From assembly GCA_015680685.1 (NCBI GenBank), contig MNCI01004872.1, positions 344,459 to 408,458 on the forward strand: DNA of 64,000 nt. The letters are read 5' to 3'. Source of the stretch: Gnetum montanum (Eukaryota; Streptophyta; Gnetopsida; Gnetales; Gnetaceae). Position numbers and translations under genes: made by a program. Below, piece by piece: positions 22,320 to 35,252 of the stretch. Position 1 is the first letter of the stretch. The number at the start of each line of letters is the position of its first letter. The notes under the pieces were generated by a model that worked only from the letters and a program-made list of their open reading frames with translations, did no database searches and was not told where the DNA came from.

Positions 22320-24780
22320 GATGAATTTGGATAAAGTATAAGAGCAGCCTTTTTGATGTTTTTAATTCTATAGTACTATATTTAGTCATAATGTTTTCTT
22401 TATCCTTGATTCATTAGAGTCTAAATGATGTCAGTTAACTTTTATAATACAAAATCAAAAGCTTGCATTCTGCTTTCAATGATGTGTATGATCTATTTTT
22501 GTAAAACCTATTTTATAAGTTTGGTTTGAGGGTCTTCAAATAGAATATTTATATCTTGAATGAAAGAAAATTGTCATACCCTTTATTTTTATTTTGTTTT
22601 AGTTTTGACACATTTAAGGGGTAATGTAACTCCATGAAATGTAGATAAGAAAATGCTTTTCAACGAGATTCTTGATTATCCTGTACATTCCCTTGTTCTT
22701 AGGTATAGTGACTTATTCTTGTGTTTATGTGTAATTATTGTTCCACCATAGAAGTACTCATAGTTTTTCTCAGTGAAGCCCATTAAACAATAATTCATAT
22801 GCCAAGTGTAAAAACAAAGATTGACATGGAAACCCTATGTCACAAGTTTGATTCCAATGGGTAACACAGAGTTAGGACAAGATTTTGTAAAAAGGAGTCT
22901 TTGAAATTGGTCTGGTCCAATAAATGATTAGCACATTGTTAAATAAGTATTATGCAAATAAGAGTTTGCTAGTTGGAATCACACTGGAGGCATCTTTGCA
23001 GAGGCAACCACATTTTGTTGGGACAAGGCTAGCATGATGATGATGGTGGTGTTGTAGTCCAATAGGGATCCCAGATAAGATTCAGTGATGTAATTAAATA
23101 CATGTAGTTTCAATAATGCAAAATGAAAGGTTTGTGTATAATGTGTCCAAAGGTATTTGGTGTTCACTTAAGAAAAAGCTTATTTGGAAAATTATTTAGC
23201 CTTGGGCGCTATAAGCATCTATTTTGGGTTTAAGCTCAACTAGTTGAGCCAAAGATGACTTCATTTTTTCAAGGTCAAAAACCATGCAAATGGTGTTGTC
23301 ACCCCCTTACACATTTTTGTTAGTCCTTACTTCAAGTAGGATTTTCTACTCCATGTTTGCATATAAAACAAAGGATTAAGTAATTTCATGCCTTTTACTT
23401 AAGTGTTGGCTAACTTATTATGATCAGGATGGCTTTCTCCCAACTACTAGACTAATGCCTCAAAGTGGCTCTTGATATTTGGCATTTTATATACTTAATT
23501 CAATTGCATCTGACTGTTTTGAAACAGTACAAATACACATTCATAGAGTTCATTGACAATAAGCACAAACCAGGCTTGGTTTTTCTTGTGCAAAAATCTG
23601 GTATTATAATGATTATAATGACATATATCTATTTTAAAATATAGGTAAAAAAGTGCAAGTAACAGCAATGTAATGGTGGGCAATGATGGACCAAAATGAG
23701 AAGAAGCACTTATAACAAATGTGAAAAATTAAAATAAAATGTATCCTCTATTATATTTTATGTATAAATTATGCATGTACAGAGTATGGAAGAACTGATA
23801 TATAAACAATAGGTTGATGCCTAAACATAGCAAAAGAGATCACTATAATATGATGTAGCAGGAATTTATGATCCAAATTGAGCCAAAATTATTATAACTT
23901 GGATGATTGTGACAAGGAGCTTGAAACCTAAAATATTTTATTTCTTTTAATTTGGAAAATATTTTGAGGATGAAATAGATAGCATGTCTAATATTGAAAA
24001 TGTAAAAGGAATTATTGGTCGACATCTCCTCCTCGCTGATATTTTTAGTTTCTTCCTATTTTCATGACTAATATTGCTAGATTGTCATTATGGTCTTGAT
24101 ATGATAGACACAAACTTTTTAACTATTAGAGAGGCTAGGAAAATTGCGAAGTGATATTTGAGAACATTTCATTTTTATTCTTAAATGTAAGAGGATTCTG
24201 ACCACACGTGGTAACTCAGAATGTGCATTTTCTGCTTCTGATCTAAGTGATCAAACTTGTTCCCTACACAATGCCTTGGTTTGTTTTAAAAATAAGGTTT
24301 TTTGGAAAGATGGTGCATATTCTACCCGCAAACACAACCACCATAATTTTAGAGTCATGGAATCTGGCTCATAAGAGAAAATGTAGCTAGCTTTTTTCAA
24401 GATCGTAACATGTCTATAATTGGCTCGGTTTATGCATTCTTGCTCTTTCTTTGGGTTGCACTTTTTTTTTCTGTTTATAGTGGTAGTTGCTAATTCATTG
24501 CTCTTTTAAATATTGTTGAGTTATGATGATGCTACCATGCAATCCTGCTCTTTTGCTTACCATTTTAGTTTCATTTCATAATCAATGTTCTATAAAGGCA
24601 TGTGTATTGTCTTCTCCAGCCTGCGTCTATAAACATTATCAACATAAAGTGCATACTTATAGCCACTCTATTTTTTCTTTCCATAACTTAAGTTATTTTT
24701 TGTGTTTGAAATAATTTTATTGCATAAAATTACATTTAGTTTGCAACAATGGTGATTTTACTTATAAGGCACTTTCTATG
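22320..24780. other. Intron-like noncoding stretch (copy 1)
   Basis: This lies between exon-like blocks 2 and 3 of the unknown gene relic. It is AT-rich, has no frame open in both copies, and aligns nearly end to end with 45,360-47,820 of copy 2. I see no transposon ends in it. Confidence 0.5.
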
Positions 24781-26002
24781 CAAGAGTCATGGGAACAAAA
24801 ATGAAGTGGGCTACAGATGTGTCAAAGACACCTACAAATTATTCCAATAAAAGATTCACTAGAGACATGAAATCTACTGTATCTTATTTATCTCAAAGTA
24901 TGTATTTAATAGGCACCTTAAAAGTATTTTGTTGATCTGTCTTCATTGCAATTCATAATTATCTCTTTATTTGTTAAAATGAACTCTTATGTTGCATCTT
25001 TGGTAATCCATGTTGGTGTGACTGAAGAATGCTCTAGTGTAGTTGGTCTTTCATACACTTGTTATACCAAGTTTTCATACACCTCCAATTATGTGGCTTG
25101 CCTATACAAATTTCTCTTCCATCAAATTAAAAAAGAAAACTAATTTCATCCTTGGTTTTTCTTTTGACTGGCTATTTGTTTATCCATTTGCCAGCTTATC
25201 TTGATTTGCAATTTTTCGCTATGGTTGTATATGGTTATTCAAAGAAGATATCTATCCAAGAATTTTAGGTGACCCTTATTCATACTACAATTTACTCCCC
25301 AAATATTTCACCAAGGTTTTGAACATTGTTTTTTTGCATGACCCTCTATGAGTGATGTTATATAGTTTTGTTATGTTTGGGATTTTTGTTTTGTAAATGA
25401 TTGATATAATATTGCATTGCTAATTGATATCTTAGCATGCCCAATTGTAGATGCAAGCCAAAAGAGCCATGGGAAAATTGGTGCAGCAGATTATGGTAGT
25501 GTTACTGAAGATGTGCTCAGTGGTATTTTAAGACTAGAACAAATCTGTAGAGAAATGCGTGAAATTTATTTTAAGTTGCAGAACAGCAATACAAAAACTC
25601 CACCCTTAAGACCAATTACACCTTTAGAGAAATTTTCTTGCAAAATGGTTCTTTTCCAGTCATCATCAAATAATCCATGGGTAGATGATAAGGACTACAA
25701 ATGTTGCAAATGTTCTAGAGATTATATTAATTAGTGATGACAGTGATGAATCTGACAATGAAAGAGTGGAAGATGATGCTTTAGAGAAAGACAATCCTGG
25801 AGGTGTAGTTGGTTTTAGAGATGAAATAGATGCTAAATTCATCCATAGTGGGAAAGAACCAATTTATTTGGATATAATAAGGATTGATCTTCAAGGTGCT
25901 GCAGCCCAAATAGCTAAGAAAACTATTGAAATAGAAATATTTCTAGATGATTCTGATAAAAAATATCTTGTTGTTGATCTTAAATATGAAATCCTGAGTT
26001 GA

Positions 26003-27331
26003 CCATGATAGCACAAAGAACACCTCATATTTTAAATAATATAGTGTTTACATGATGTTATTGTTTACATTTTCTAATCATCATTTCAAAGTCAAATTTT
26101 GTTTTCACTATTGAAATTTTCTCTCAAACACATAGCTGTATAAGGCACCCTAAGGTTGTTTTATGTCAAGTAACATGCATCATTGCACAAAGTGTATGGT
26201 AACTTGCCTTATTTTGTACCTCCAAAACCAACAACATCTCCATAAAACCAACTAAATCACAAAACCACCAAAATGTTTGTAAGAGAATCATTAAACAGCA
26301 TAGACCTAAAAATGTTTATGAACAAGTAACAAATGGTATAATCTAACTAAAAAGGATTATCCACGAATGGAAGCAAATTGCCAAATAATTACCAATGTTA
26401 ATGATTGTATGAAAGTCCTACAAATAGATTTAACAGATCTATAACACAAAAATGCTTAAAAGAGTAAGTTGCAATCATGTTTGGAACTAAATATGCAGGA
26501 AGACACCATGAACCTTCCATGATGACCAAGAAGCACATTAACATGTTAGCTAAGAATCTAAAAAGCCATTCTGATTAGTATAGTAGCACAGTATGTATTT
26601 ACGCAGAATCTTGCTCCTTGTAGTATGCAAGGTGCTATAGTTGACCTAATGGTACATGGATGTAGACTGTGGTCAATAACAAGTGCAAATAGAATTATCA
26701 AAGCATAGAAAAGGCAAATCTAATTCTTATGCTTAACATTTAAAAGTCTTTCATGATCTGTAGTAGGATTAAATGATGTAAATGGCAAGCACATTTAGTA
26801 CATTTCAAAGTTGTGAGTTTTGAAATTAGTTGAACAAGTAAAAGTTCTTACATTTTAACAATTAACTCATGGCAGTCCACTCCATAGAGTCCTTGTAACC
26901 AAAAAAGGTATAGGTATAATAATGTCTCCAACGTAGCTTGAACATGTAGCTTGTCAGTTCATGGAACAAATTACAAGTTGAAAGAGATAATTATTCTATT
27001 TTAATGGTAATCATTATTTTCTACAATTTTCATGACGTTAACAAATTTCCCTCCATTTTTTTGATCAAATCTCTCCCTAATTACAATACAGATACAAATT
27101 TCTGCACATTTTTTACATCGAATCTCTTTCTGATTTCAACTATTCAAGATTGGAAGAAAACATTTTTCATGTCATGCTTGCTTTTCATGAAGAAGCAGTA
27201 AATCCAACATTAATAAATTTATTTCATAAAGATTTAGTTATTACATTTAGAAGGAAAATGCAAGAAGTAGAGCAAGCATAAATATTTCAATGGATGCGTA
27301 TCTTTCCAAGTGTAGATGTAAACAACATCAT
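26003..27331. other. Noncoding stretch between two convergent gene relics (copy 1)
   Basis: This separates the end of the plus-strand relic from the end of the reverse-strand hAT relic. Nothing recognisable; the 65-residue reading at 27,004-27,201 differs in copy 2 at many positions, including its start region, and is not supported. Confidence 0.45.
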
Positions 27332-28190
27332 TCAAATACCAATGAGGGTCCAAACTGATGGCTTTTCAGCTCCTTCAATTTGTGAGTCAAGCTCTTTACT
27401 TAGCTCATCATCAATATCTACCCTACATTGCATTTTGTTAAAGGAAGATAAAGACTAGAATAGTACAAACTAAATTGTAAATAATGGCATAAACAATTAC
27501 AATAGAAAACTAGAGTCATAACATAAAATATGGCAAACAAACCAAGAAATAGAGGATGCCAAGGCAAGAGACGTTGGTCCCCTTCCTTGATCTTGTGTTG
27601 GTCTCCCTTGTCTATCATTTCAAAATATTTTTTATACAAGTAAACTAATCAAATACTATTCATTGTATTATAAGTTAGTCCCAGGACGACACGACTAATT
27701 TCCAATCCTAACTAGATTCATCTTTAGTAATAATTTCCTATAACAAATATAATAAAACATGAAATTAATTATAAAATATCATAATAATATTAACATATTA
27801 GTTTAAGCCAAAAGAAAAGGCTTTCCCTATGTGTTTTTTCATGTTGAAAAGCTTAAGAAAGATTTATTTCCCTGGTGTAGGGAGGAACCTCCAAAGATAC
27901 AAATATTAAATTATTAAATTTGGATATTTCATCATTTTTAATGTACTTCATCTTTGAGAATCTTCTTTCACAAATGGGGCTAGCTGGAATAATAAAATAA
28001 CCTTGCCATAAATATAATATATTTGAATAAAATAGATTCCACATTTGATTTCTCACAAACTAATCAATCATCTTCAAAACATTTTGTAAGATATGTTCAT
28101 AGTTGAAAATTATTGAAGCTCTCCTTGATATCTTTCGATGCCTTGTAATCAAATTTTTGCATCTCTATCTACAACATTAAACTAATTAAT
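27332..28190 (-). pseudogene. hAT transposase C-terminus, copy 1
   Basis: hAT transposases end in a dimerisation domain. At 28,056-27,853 the reverse strand reads IPASPICERRFSKMKYIK, then NDEISKFNNLIFVSLEVPP, fitting the hAT pattern (I)P.S....ER.FS.MK.IK...R......L...SLE.PP. A stop just upstream (TGATTAG at about 28,060) truncates it. Further downstream, exon-like blocks at 27,639-27,543 (YKKYFEMIDKGDQHKIKEGD) and 27,417-27,332 (DIDDELSKELDSQIEGAEK) join in frame across a 125-bp GT...AG intron and end at TGA 27,334-27,332. Whether these last blocks belong to the transposase or to another gene is open. Zinc finger, catalytic region and terminal repeats were not found. Confidence 0.6.
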
Positions 28191-28299
28191 TTAGTTGCAT
28201 TGAAGATATGAAGATCCATAAACTATGAAAAGGTAGTTCATTGGGACCATTCACCCATGGAAGGTTGGGTTACATGTGGTTGTTTGTAGGCATGGCTAA

Positions 28300-29105
28300 T
28301 TGTGGCCATTTCACTTAGTTGCCTATACAATGAGATATGCTTTCCAACTAAAGTTTTGGCATACAACTAAAGTTCTTAAGGTATACACTGATCAATGTGG
28401 AACTAGCTGTGGGGTAGAGAAGAAGCAAAGAGTTAATTTTGATTCCAAGTTGCTATTGAGCAACATCGATAGTATAGTTGAGACTAAACTTATCAAAGTA
28501 AAGGCTGAATTAAAAACCACCAATGCTAAATGTACTTTTTATCTACAAGAGTTACAAAGAAGATAGGCTAAGGTATAATGATTGCATGAATAATTAGATC
28601 ACCTTACACTCTTGGTACCATCACCTTCTACAAAGGCTACAAAGATGCAAATTGAACACCTCTAGAGTGAGCTTTCTTAGATGATAAATTTGACACCTAA
28701 CATGATAAACTCCATGGTTGCAAGTGAACCAATATTACAAGAGAAAATTAACCTATTATAAAACATGTATATTCTTTCCCATGAAGCAGCTATCACTATT
28801 CTTGAGGAGAGATTTAAGGAGGTTTAAGATGATGTGTAGGTGGGACAAAGGAGGTATCTCTATGTGATCCAAACTTCTATAGGTTGATCATGCATAGATC
28901 TAGAAGAGAAAATTCATCAAGTAGTCATCAAACTTGATGTCACCCAATGTAAGCTCTTCTAGGCTCAGAGGAGTCATGAATAGTTCTGGACTAAGGTTGA
29001 GGAGCAACAACAAACACTCATGTAAAAGAAATAGCTAATGCATGAGAAAAAATGATATCTCTAAGCAATGGTGATAGACTTGTAGGCATAATTGTATATA
29101 TTTGA
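28300..29105 (+). pseudogene. Coiled-coil reading frame riddled with stops, copy 1
   Basis: One reading frame starting near 28,300 encodes a long helical, Lys/Glu/Leu-rich protein of coiled-coil character (for example LLSNIDSIVETKLIKVKAEL and HEAAITILEERFKEV) but is interrupted by many stop codons with little frameshifting. About 375 bp present in copy 2 are missing here at about 28,680. Most stops are shared with copy 2, so the frame was already dead before the segment duplicated. It lies just upstream of a family-II LTR and may be a 3'-located extra frame of that retroelement. No family is recognised. Confidence 0.45.
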
Positions 29106-29340
29106 CATGTCAACACTTAGCTCTTCCAAATTCTTTCCCTTTCAAGCAACCACATTAGGGTAATTCTTCTCTTAAATGTCACCCCTTGGCACTTATTAAT
29201 GTGGTGGCTTGTACTATATTGTAACATAGTCATGGATTTTTAATTTATCCATTGTATCCTTTGAATTGATCATGCATTTTGTCTGGTCATAGTCTTGTGT
29301 TTCAAGCTTTAAAGCTATGGAACTAGCTTTACTTAGTCAT

Positions 29341-30400
29341 CAAACTATTATAAGTCATCCAATGGCATTTTAGAAGTCAACTATAATCCTTGGATTCAAG
29401 ATGTATCTCATGCACTTAGTGTTTATGGTTTTCACTTACATGGTTGAGGTTTCTATCTTTTAGGTATGCATCCTTGCCTTCTAGTTCTTAGTCATAGGTT
29501 TGGAGCATGTTTCGAGCTTCCAGAAAGTTTCTAGATTTGTTTGAAGATTTGTATAAGGCTTTGACTTGTTCCTAGGTCTTCTAGATTTCATCTAGGAAAT
29601 TAATTATAAGGTATGATGGAAGGGATGTGTTGGCTTCCCTATACTAGTGCAATCCATGTGTCAATGTAGGGGCACTAACATACCCCTATTGATGCACTAG
29701 TTTGGATACTTTACCTTTCTTGCTACATTGAGTGTGTTTTAGGTTGTCTAGGTCACATTGATGGACCTTCATTGATACCTAGGTACTAGTGAACCTCTTT
29801 TGTTATGTTGTGAAAACTATAAATACCTAGGATAAAATCCATATGACAAAAATAGAGTTCCAAGAATTTTATTTGGAATGTTGGCATCTAGTTTCATGTG
29901 AGGAGCTCTTCCTCCCTTAGGTAAGTGGTTTCTTCCCTATTTTCTATGTGTTCTAAGTCCTCACTTTCATAAGTGTTGCTAGACTTTGTCAAACTGCTAC
30001 TATGTTCAGGTAACTTGGAACTATTTGGTTAATGTAGATTCCAATGCCTTTGCAATGAGTAAAGCTTATGGTTCTTTCACAGTTTTGCACTGTTGATGTC
30101 TTAAAACATTATAATACCAAAAAAATTATAAAATATTAAAATAATAAAGATATTTATTCTCTTATTTTCATAAGTTGTGATGATTCAACCTTATCCAAGG
30201 ACGTCATAACTATATGACATAGTGTTAGGCCATCGAGGTTGTGACTAAGAGCCATCTTTATTTGCATTTATGTATTTGTGTGTGGTGTTGCACCTTTTCC
30301 CTTGAGGAGTTGTCACATGTGTGCATGTTTGTTTTGTTTTCATCTTATAAATAAAAAATCCATAAAAATTGTAAAATATATAGTCATAAATATTTTCTCA
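29341..30400 (+). mobile_element. Family-II LTR, copy 1 (ends uncertain)
   Basis: It shares with the stretch at 2579-3110 the start-proximal GTCATCCAATGGCA, then GCATCCTTG, CCTAGGTA and ATAAAATCCAT in order. A TATA box CTATAAATAC lies at 29,818-29,827, about 480 bases in. The expected PPT is not preserved (ACTTAGTCATCAAAC), and the right end is not fixed. The coiled-coil frame ends about 235 bp upstream. Confidence 0.45.
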
Positions 30401-31127
30401 ACCTCACACTATGCTAACATAGGTTTTCATTTGTAATATATGTATCATAATATCTTATATATTCATTGAACACAATGACATACATAAGTGTTCTTAGAAA
30501 TCTACTTAACATCATCCTCGAAGCTTATAAACAGATCACATTGTGATTTGTATCATATATCCCTTTCGTCCAAAACTAGTAAGACCCCTATTAGAAACCT
30601 AAAGAGAGGTTAGATTTATGCTCTTGATGCTTGTAAAAACTACACATTGAAGCATCCAAATAAGGTAGAGAACAAGTAGTTAAAGACAATTCCAAATGTA
30701 AAGAAATGAAGTAGATAGAGTAGGTTGATCATCAAGAATGACTTTATTAATCCTTGGTTGAAGGTTATTATAAATTATCTACTTCCATTTCCATGCATGT
30801 TGAATAAAAAGACATTAAAAGAAAAATATGAAAAGATAAGAAATTGAATCTTCACTTCTACAAAGAGAACATTGAGAAGAAATATTTCTCATATGTGTAC
30901 GATGGATATCGATAGGAGGACCTTGATGAATTAGACACTATAAAAAAATATGAATTTGAATAAATATAGGTGGTCACTAAATATCTTCATTTTCTTCATC
31001 TAAAAGTGTAATGATATTTGTATTTTTCAAGACTTATCCATTTTTATTGAATAAAATCATTCTTTGTAATATTCTCATAAGTAAATTTTGAATTGAAATA
31101 AAAAACATGTTTGCCATCATTCTAAAA
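30401..31127. other. Noncoding flank left of element A
   Basis: AT-rich, without recognisable genes. About 520 bp of it (around 30,390-30,915) is missing from copy 2 at about 53,790, where the flanking sequences TTTTCTCA and ACTATAAAAAAA are joined. Confidence 0.55.
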
Positions 31128-31132
31128 AATAC
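31128..31132. repeat. Target-site duplication of element A, left
   Basis: AATAC lies immediately left of the 5' LTR and is repeated at 40,973-40,977 immediately right of the 3' LTR. Five bases is the normal gypsy target duplication. Confidence 0.9.
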
Positions 31133-31859
31133 TGATGAACCACGATATCACATCCACCACACAATATCGCATACATGATATCGCGTCTTGCCTCATCTTC
31201 TATAAATAAGAGGTGGCACCCTTGGTTCCAAAATAATTAGATTTAGACCCTTAGAGGTGAATAGATCTTTATTCAAGATATTTGTACTTGAGAACAATTT
31301 TTTGTACAGCAATAAAGATGAACTTTATGATAAACCTTACAGCATACAAATTAAGCTAATTAGTAATTAATGATTGTTTAATGCTTTCCTAGTTAATTAA
31401 TATTTCTTTCAACCTTCAACCCCCTTAGTTAAATACACTCAGTACGACCGCTTTGAGCATGCATGTAGCGCTTGGTAACCCAGTAACAATTAGCGTTTGG
31501 TAATCCCAGCAGTGTTGCACTAGTTAAGCATGTGTATGACAAGTGGGAACAGATACTAGTGTTAGGAACATTTAGAACTTAATTAATGAATAGTTAATGT
31601 AATTTAGCCACTTAGTTCTCTCTCCCTCTCCTTTATTAGCAGAAGACATAAAAAATACAGAAGCTATAAAAATCATATACCTCAAACTTACTTAATCATA
31701 CAATCATGACAATACAAGTAAGTTTGGGAAGACAACAATTGATTAACCCTGAGTGTTCCATTAAGGCTCATAAGCACTTGGTCCTTGGAGTTTGACCGGA
31801 TCATGCGTGAAATGCTCGTATTCGTATGGTTGAGTGTAGGGTTACCTTGCCACTCATCA
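31133..31859 (+). mobile_element. 5' LTR of element A
   Basis: 727 bp, TGATGAACC...CACTCATCA. GATATC-type motifs start at 31,144, 31,163 and 31,177 (steps 19 and 14), the TATA box TATAAATA is at 31,201, and AATAAA is at 31,311. It lacks about 75 bp after 31,243 that the 3' LTR and the LTR of element B retain; the break shows a short AG repeat at both sides. Confidence 0.9.
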
Positions 31860-31860
31860 T

Positions 31861-31879
31861 TGGCATTGTTGCCAGGGAC
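31861..31879 (+). promoter_or_regulatory. Primer binding site of element A (tRNA-Asp type)
   Basis: TGGCATTGTTGCCAGGGAC follows the LTR after a single T. It matches the complement of the 3' end of plant tRNA-Asp (TGGCGCCGTTGCCGGGGA) with four differences, all G-to-A or C-to-T transitions, as expected from cytosine deamination. Confidence 0.8.
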
Positions 31880-31938
31880 TTAGTTGTTTGTGTGTTGTAT
31901 AGAACATAGCAAATTATTCATATCGTTGGAACGTTAGA

Positions 31939-34440
31939 ATGAACCCTTAGGGTTAATCAAGGAAAGATGAGACAATAGTACATTGCTCACCGAACAAGAC
32001 AAGATATCTACTTCTTCGCATAAGAGCACTTTACCCCCTAGGACTAACGCAAGAGGTAGTCGACAACATAATACACATAACCAGGATCTACCAGTTCCTC
32101 AAAAATTTCATGTGGTATATACTCATCTCGATGAGTAAGTAACCTATTTTACCTTTATTCTCCACCAAGATGAACAACTGCATTAGAGAGACTTGGAGGG
32201 TAACATAGTGTTTCCTCTAGACCAATCAGTATTCAACATGATCCTTTGTGCTCTCACACAAATAGGCATGTTGCTTTTATATGCAGAATATGTTCCATAA
32301 GATAATGACTCAAGAGACTATCATCCCACAAAAGTGCAACATCAAGGGAACTTGCAACAGGAGAGATACCATACATCTTTGAAGGGTAAATGGCCCCATG
32401 ACACTCCACATGTTTTGAGTGAAATTGAGGATGGTGAACATGCCACAATAGGTTCCCCATGAAACAATGTTCCTCATCCTAAAATTTGTCAAGAGGTAGT
32501 GTATCAAAACCTCCACTCTACTATTCACAACCCTGGTTCTGATACCCACAAACACGTAGTGTTCAACGAAGGAACATGAACACATGATAAGGGCAAACAT
32601 TTAGATCCTGATCATGATCGAGGCCGAGACCACCAAAGAGGAGGAAAACATCATCATGGTGATGATTCTCCTTCTTCTTCACCTTCATCATCATCTTCAC
32701 CCTCTCCTTCAGTGTCTGGATGCAATCATAGGGAAACCAATCGTGAGAATAAGGAAAAACAAAGTGAAATTCATCGATGAGATAGTCGAGAACAAGGACG
32801 AGGGCACTCTAAAGAATCAAGGCATAGAAGAAGGGAGAGTAGGGAACCGCGTAGACACCATAGATGCTATGAATGAGACAATCATGAATAACCCCTACTC
32901 ATAACTAGAAGCATGCTAGATATAACAGAGGCCGTAAGAGTTCTAACAAGGCACCGAAAGCATAGTAGCATCAAGAGGTTAGACATGAACAACATCCCAT
33001 GATTTGAAGGGGGATACAATGCTGATCCTCAAAATCATTTACAAGCATTCCATGATGCATGTGCCTTGAAAAACATAGAAAATTAATGGCAAAAATTAAA
33101 GTTGTTCCCAAGGACACTAGTGACAGAAGCTGAAAGTTGGTACCAATCCTTAGAACCAGAATCCATTCAGAGGTGGAGTACAATGTTATAACTATGCAAT
33201 TATAAGTACCAAACATACTCCCGAGTCTCTAACCTGCTGAAGCAAATCCAAGGATGGAAGAAAGGAAATCATGAACCCTTGGATGCTACCATGGGCTACT
33301 ATTATGCACTGTTACATTGTTGCCCTGGCCATGGTTATTCATAGTGGAATTAACTACGCCATCTCATGGATGGACTTAGGCATGAAACAAGAAGAACCCT
33401 TGGGACGTACGCCCAAGGAAGGTTATCGAAGCTTAGGTTTCATCAAATTCATAGGCTACTAGAGCAAGTTGCCAAAGAAGAATGTGAGCTACGAAAGAGA
33501 GAAAGTGTAAAAGAATACAACTGAGATCCTTCTCTCCAAAAAATGGAAGTGAGATTTTGTGAGGAGGAAGAGGAGTCACCACTCAAAGAAATGGTGAATA
33601 GAAAAACTTTGCCTCTCCAAAAGTTAACATCAAAAGTATCGGCAAAGGTAGACCAAATCTAGAACTCCCTGGATAGTAGGTTTAAAACTGTTCTTAAAAT
33701 TGTAGAGCAGTCTAGGGAGTGAGGTAGTGACTCTGACAAAAAGAAAAAGAGAGAAGCGGAAAATGCACGTAACAAGGGTAAGGGAAAAATGGCCATCACA
33801 TAAGAGGTTGTGAATTCAGACACGGACAATGATAGTGGATGCAAGATATGCCAATACAACCATCCTAAGGGATGTTGCCCAATGATCTCACATCTACAAG
33901 AGTTTGGAGTGTATGCACTCAACCCACGACTAAATAAATGGCAAGCACCCTGACGATTACCTTATCCCCAAGGTAACCCAAGGAAATTCCACCAACCTTC
34001 AACATATTATCCAAGTGGAATTCTACCATGACCCGTTGAGCAACATCAACAATGGCAATACCCATAGTTATGGGGGATGCCACCAACAAGGCAACAATAC
34101 CCATACCGACAACTTGACCCATATGGCTACTACGTTTAGCATCCAATCTCTCCACATGACTCTACATGAGTATTATAGAACTCCTTCTTCTAAGGGAGAT
34201 AACCCATAAATATACCATCCTTCAAATCCATCTACAACTCTCACACCAATAGCTCCATTACCATCCACTCCAGCAATGCAAGGGGAACTTCATACTCAAC
34301 CGTGGCAACGCAATGCCACAAGGGCTATAAATCCTCAATGCACTATTGGTTCTAACAATCGTATGAAGAAAAGACATTTCTTCATAACCAACAATCCAAC
34401 CTACAACCACAAGCAGTTGAACCCCTGAACACCTCCCCAT
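31939..34440 (+). pseudogene. gag: Gag of element A, degraded
   Basis: Gag builds the particle that encloses the element RNA. The first ATG after the primer site is 31,939, but stops follow at once and the frame shifts near 32,100. A long His/Ser/Arg-rich stretch (32,620-32,870) includes HHHGDDSPSSSPSSSSSPSP and repeated Arg-Glu/Arg-Ser pairs. The gag core is at 33,000-33,190 (DPQNHLQAFHDACALKN, then KLFPRTLVTEAESWYQSLEP, ending in RWSTML). A zinc knuckle of the form CX2CX3HX4CP is visible as CKICQYNHPKGCCP at about 33,840-33,882. Around ten in-frame stops and some frame changes kill it. Element B retains the same layout. Confidence 0.8.
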
Positions 34441-34463
34441 CAAATAAATCTTTAGAGCTCCCT

Positions 34464-34960
34464 TTGAATCAAACACCGAGCTCAATGCATATGATTAAGT
34501 TAACACATGCCATTACTGACTGGATCAAGGTTGGCCACCTTCCCAAGAAATTCTCTGATCCTAGAAGCCCTCTAATATATCTACAAATCATTGGGAATGA
34601 TCCATGCAAAGCTATTTTGGATTCAGGTTCTAGATTCAACTTAATATCGCAAGAAATGTACAAAGCCTAGAACCTGCCTCCATTAAAGAAGAGAAATATT
34701 CACCAAGAGCTGGCCAACCAATTCATCACTATTCCCTTGGGACTGGTGGAGGACATCGTCACCATTGTGTGTGGGTGGTTGTACCCAGTTAATTTCCTAG
34801 TGATATAAGTGAATAATGGTAAAGGGGACTTCCCAATAATAATGGGAAGGGCATGGCTAAGTACTATAGATGCACACATAGGAATCTGTGATCTTTCCCT
34901 ATAAATATCTAAGGAGAAAACTTTTGGAAAGATCAAGAAGAAGAAATTTCCATGTATCAC
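34464..34960 (+). pseudogene. Retropepsin of element A, degraded
   Basis: The aspartic protease that processes the polyprotein shows CKAILDSGSRFNLISQEMY (about 34,599-34,657), with the catalytic Asp-Ser-Gly intact. The usual small residue two places later is replaced, since Arg-Phe stands where element B has Gly-Val. About 60 codons on, GDFPIIMGRAWLST (about 34,828-34,868) corresponds to the second conserved block with the Gly-Arg pair. TAG stops at about 34,669 and 34,807 interrupt it. Confidence 0.75.
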
Positions 34961-35252
34961 ATACAGTGATACAGGGTGCCATTGCATGCAGAGATCATGG
35001 GTTGTGCAAAGTTTAGCATTGCCTGCATGCCACCAGTGTGCACAAAACGTTAACATATAAAAGTGCTTGTATGTAGCAACCACACGACAAGAAGACACCC
35101 AGTGGCTAATAGCTGATCAAGAGAGCAACTCACTAATGTGCATGGAACTAATTGAGGGAATAACTTGCACTTACATTGAAAGCATAGATGCACTAGAGTA
35201 AGTCCGCTGCAAACTTCCAAGCCTTAACCGTGAAAACATAAAATGGGGGAAG

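Larger units (their letters stand above)
21880..26002 (+). pseudogene. Spliced-looking gene relic of unknown function, copy 1
   Basis: Four exon-like blocks are bounded by good splice signals. Block 1 ends GAGGCAG|GTAAAA at 22,009. Block 2 is 22,102-22,186 (TTTCAG before, GTAAGT after). Block 3 is about 24,785-24,897, with ATG 24,789 and GTATGT after. Block 4 is 25,451-26,002, with ATTGTAG before. Blocks 3 and 4 join in the same frame, giving a Lys/Arg-rich N-terminus (MGTKMKWATDVSKTPTNYSN), a helical middle (LSGILRLEQICREMREIYFK), then an acidic Ser/Asp stretch (ISDDSDESDNERVEDDA) and TGA at 26,000-26,002. In copy 1 two bases are missing near 25,690, shifting frame before the acidic part. 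I recognise no family. It could be an old host gene or a gene carried by a transposon. Confidence 0.5.
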
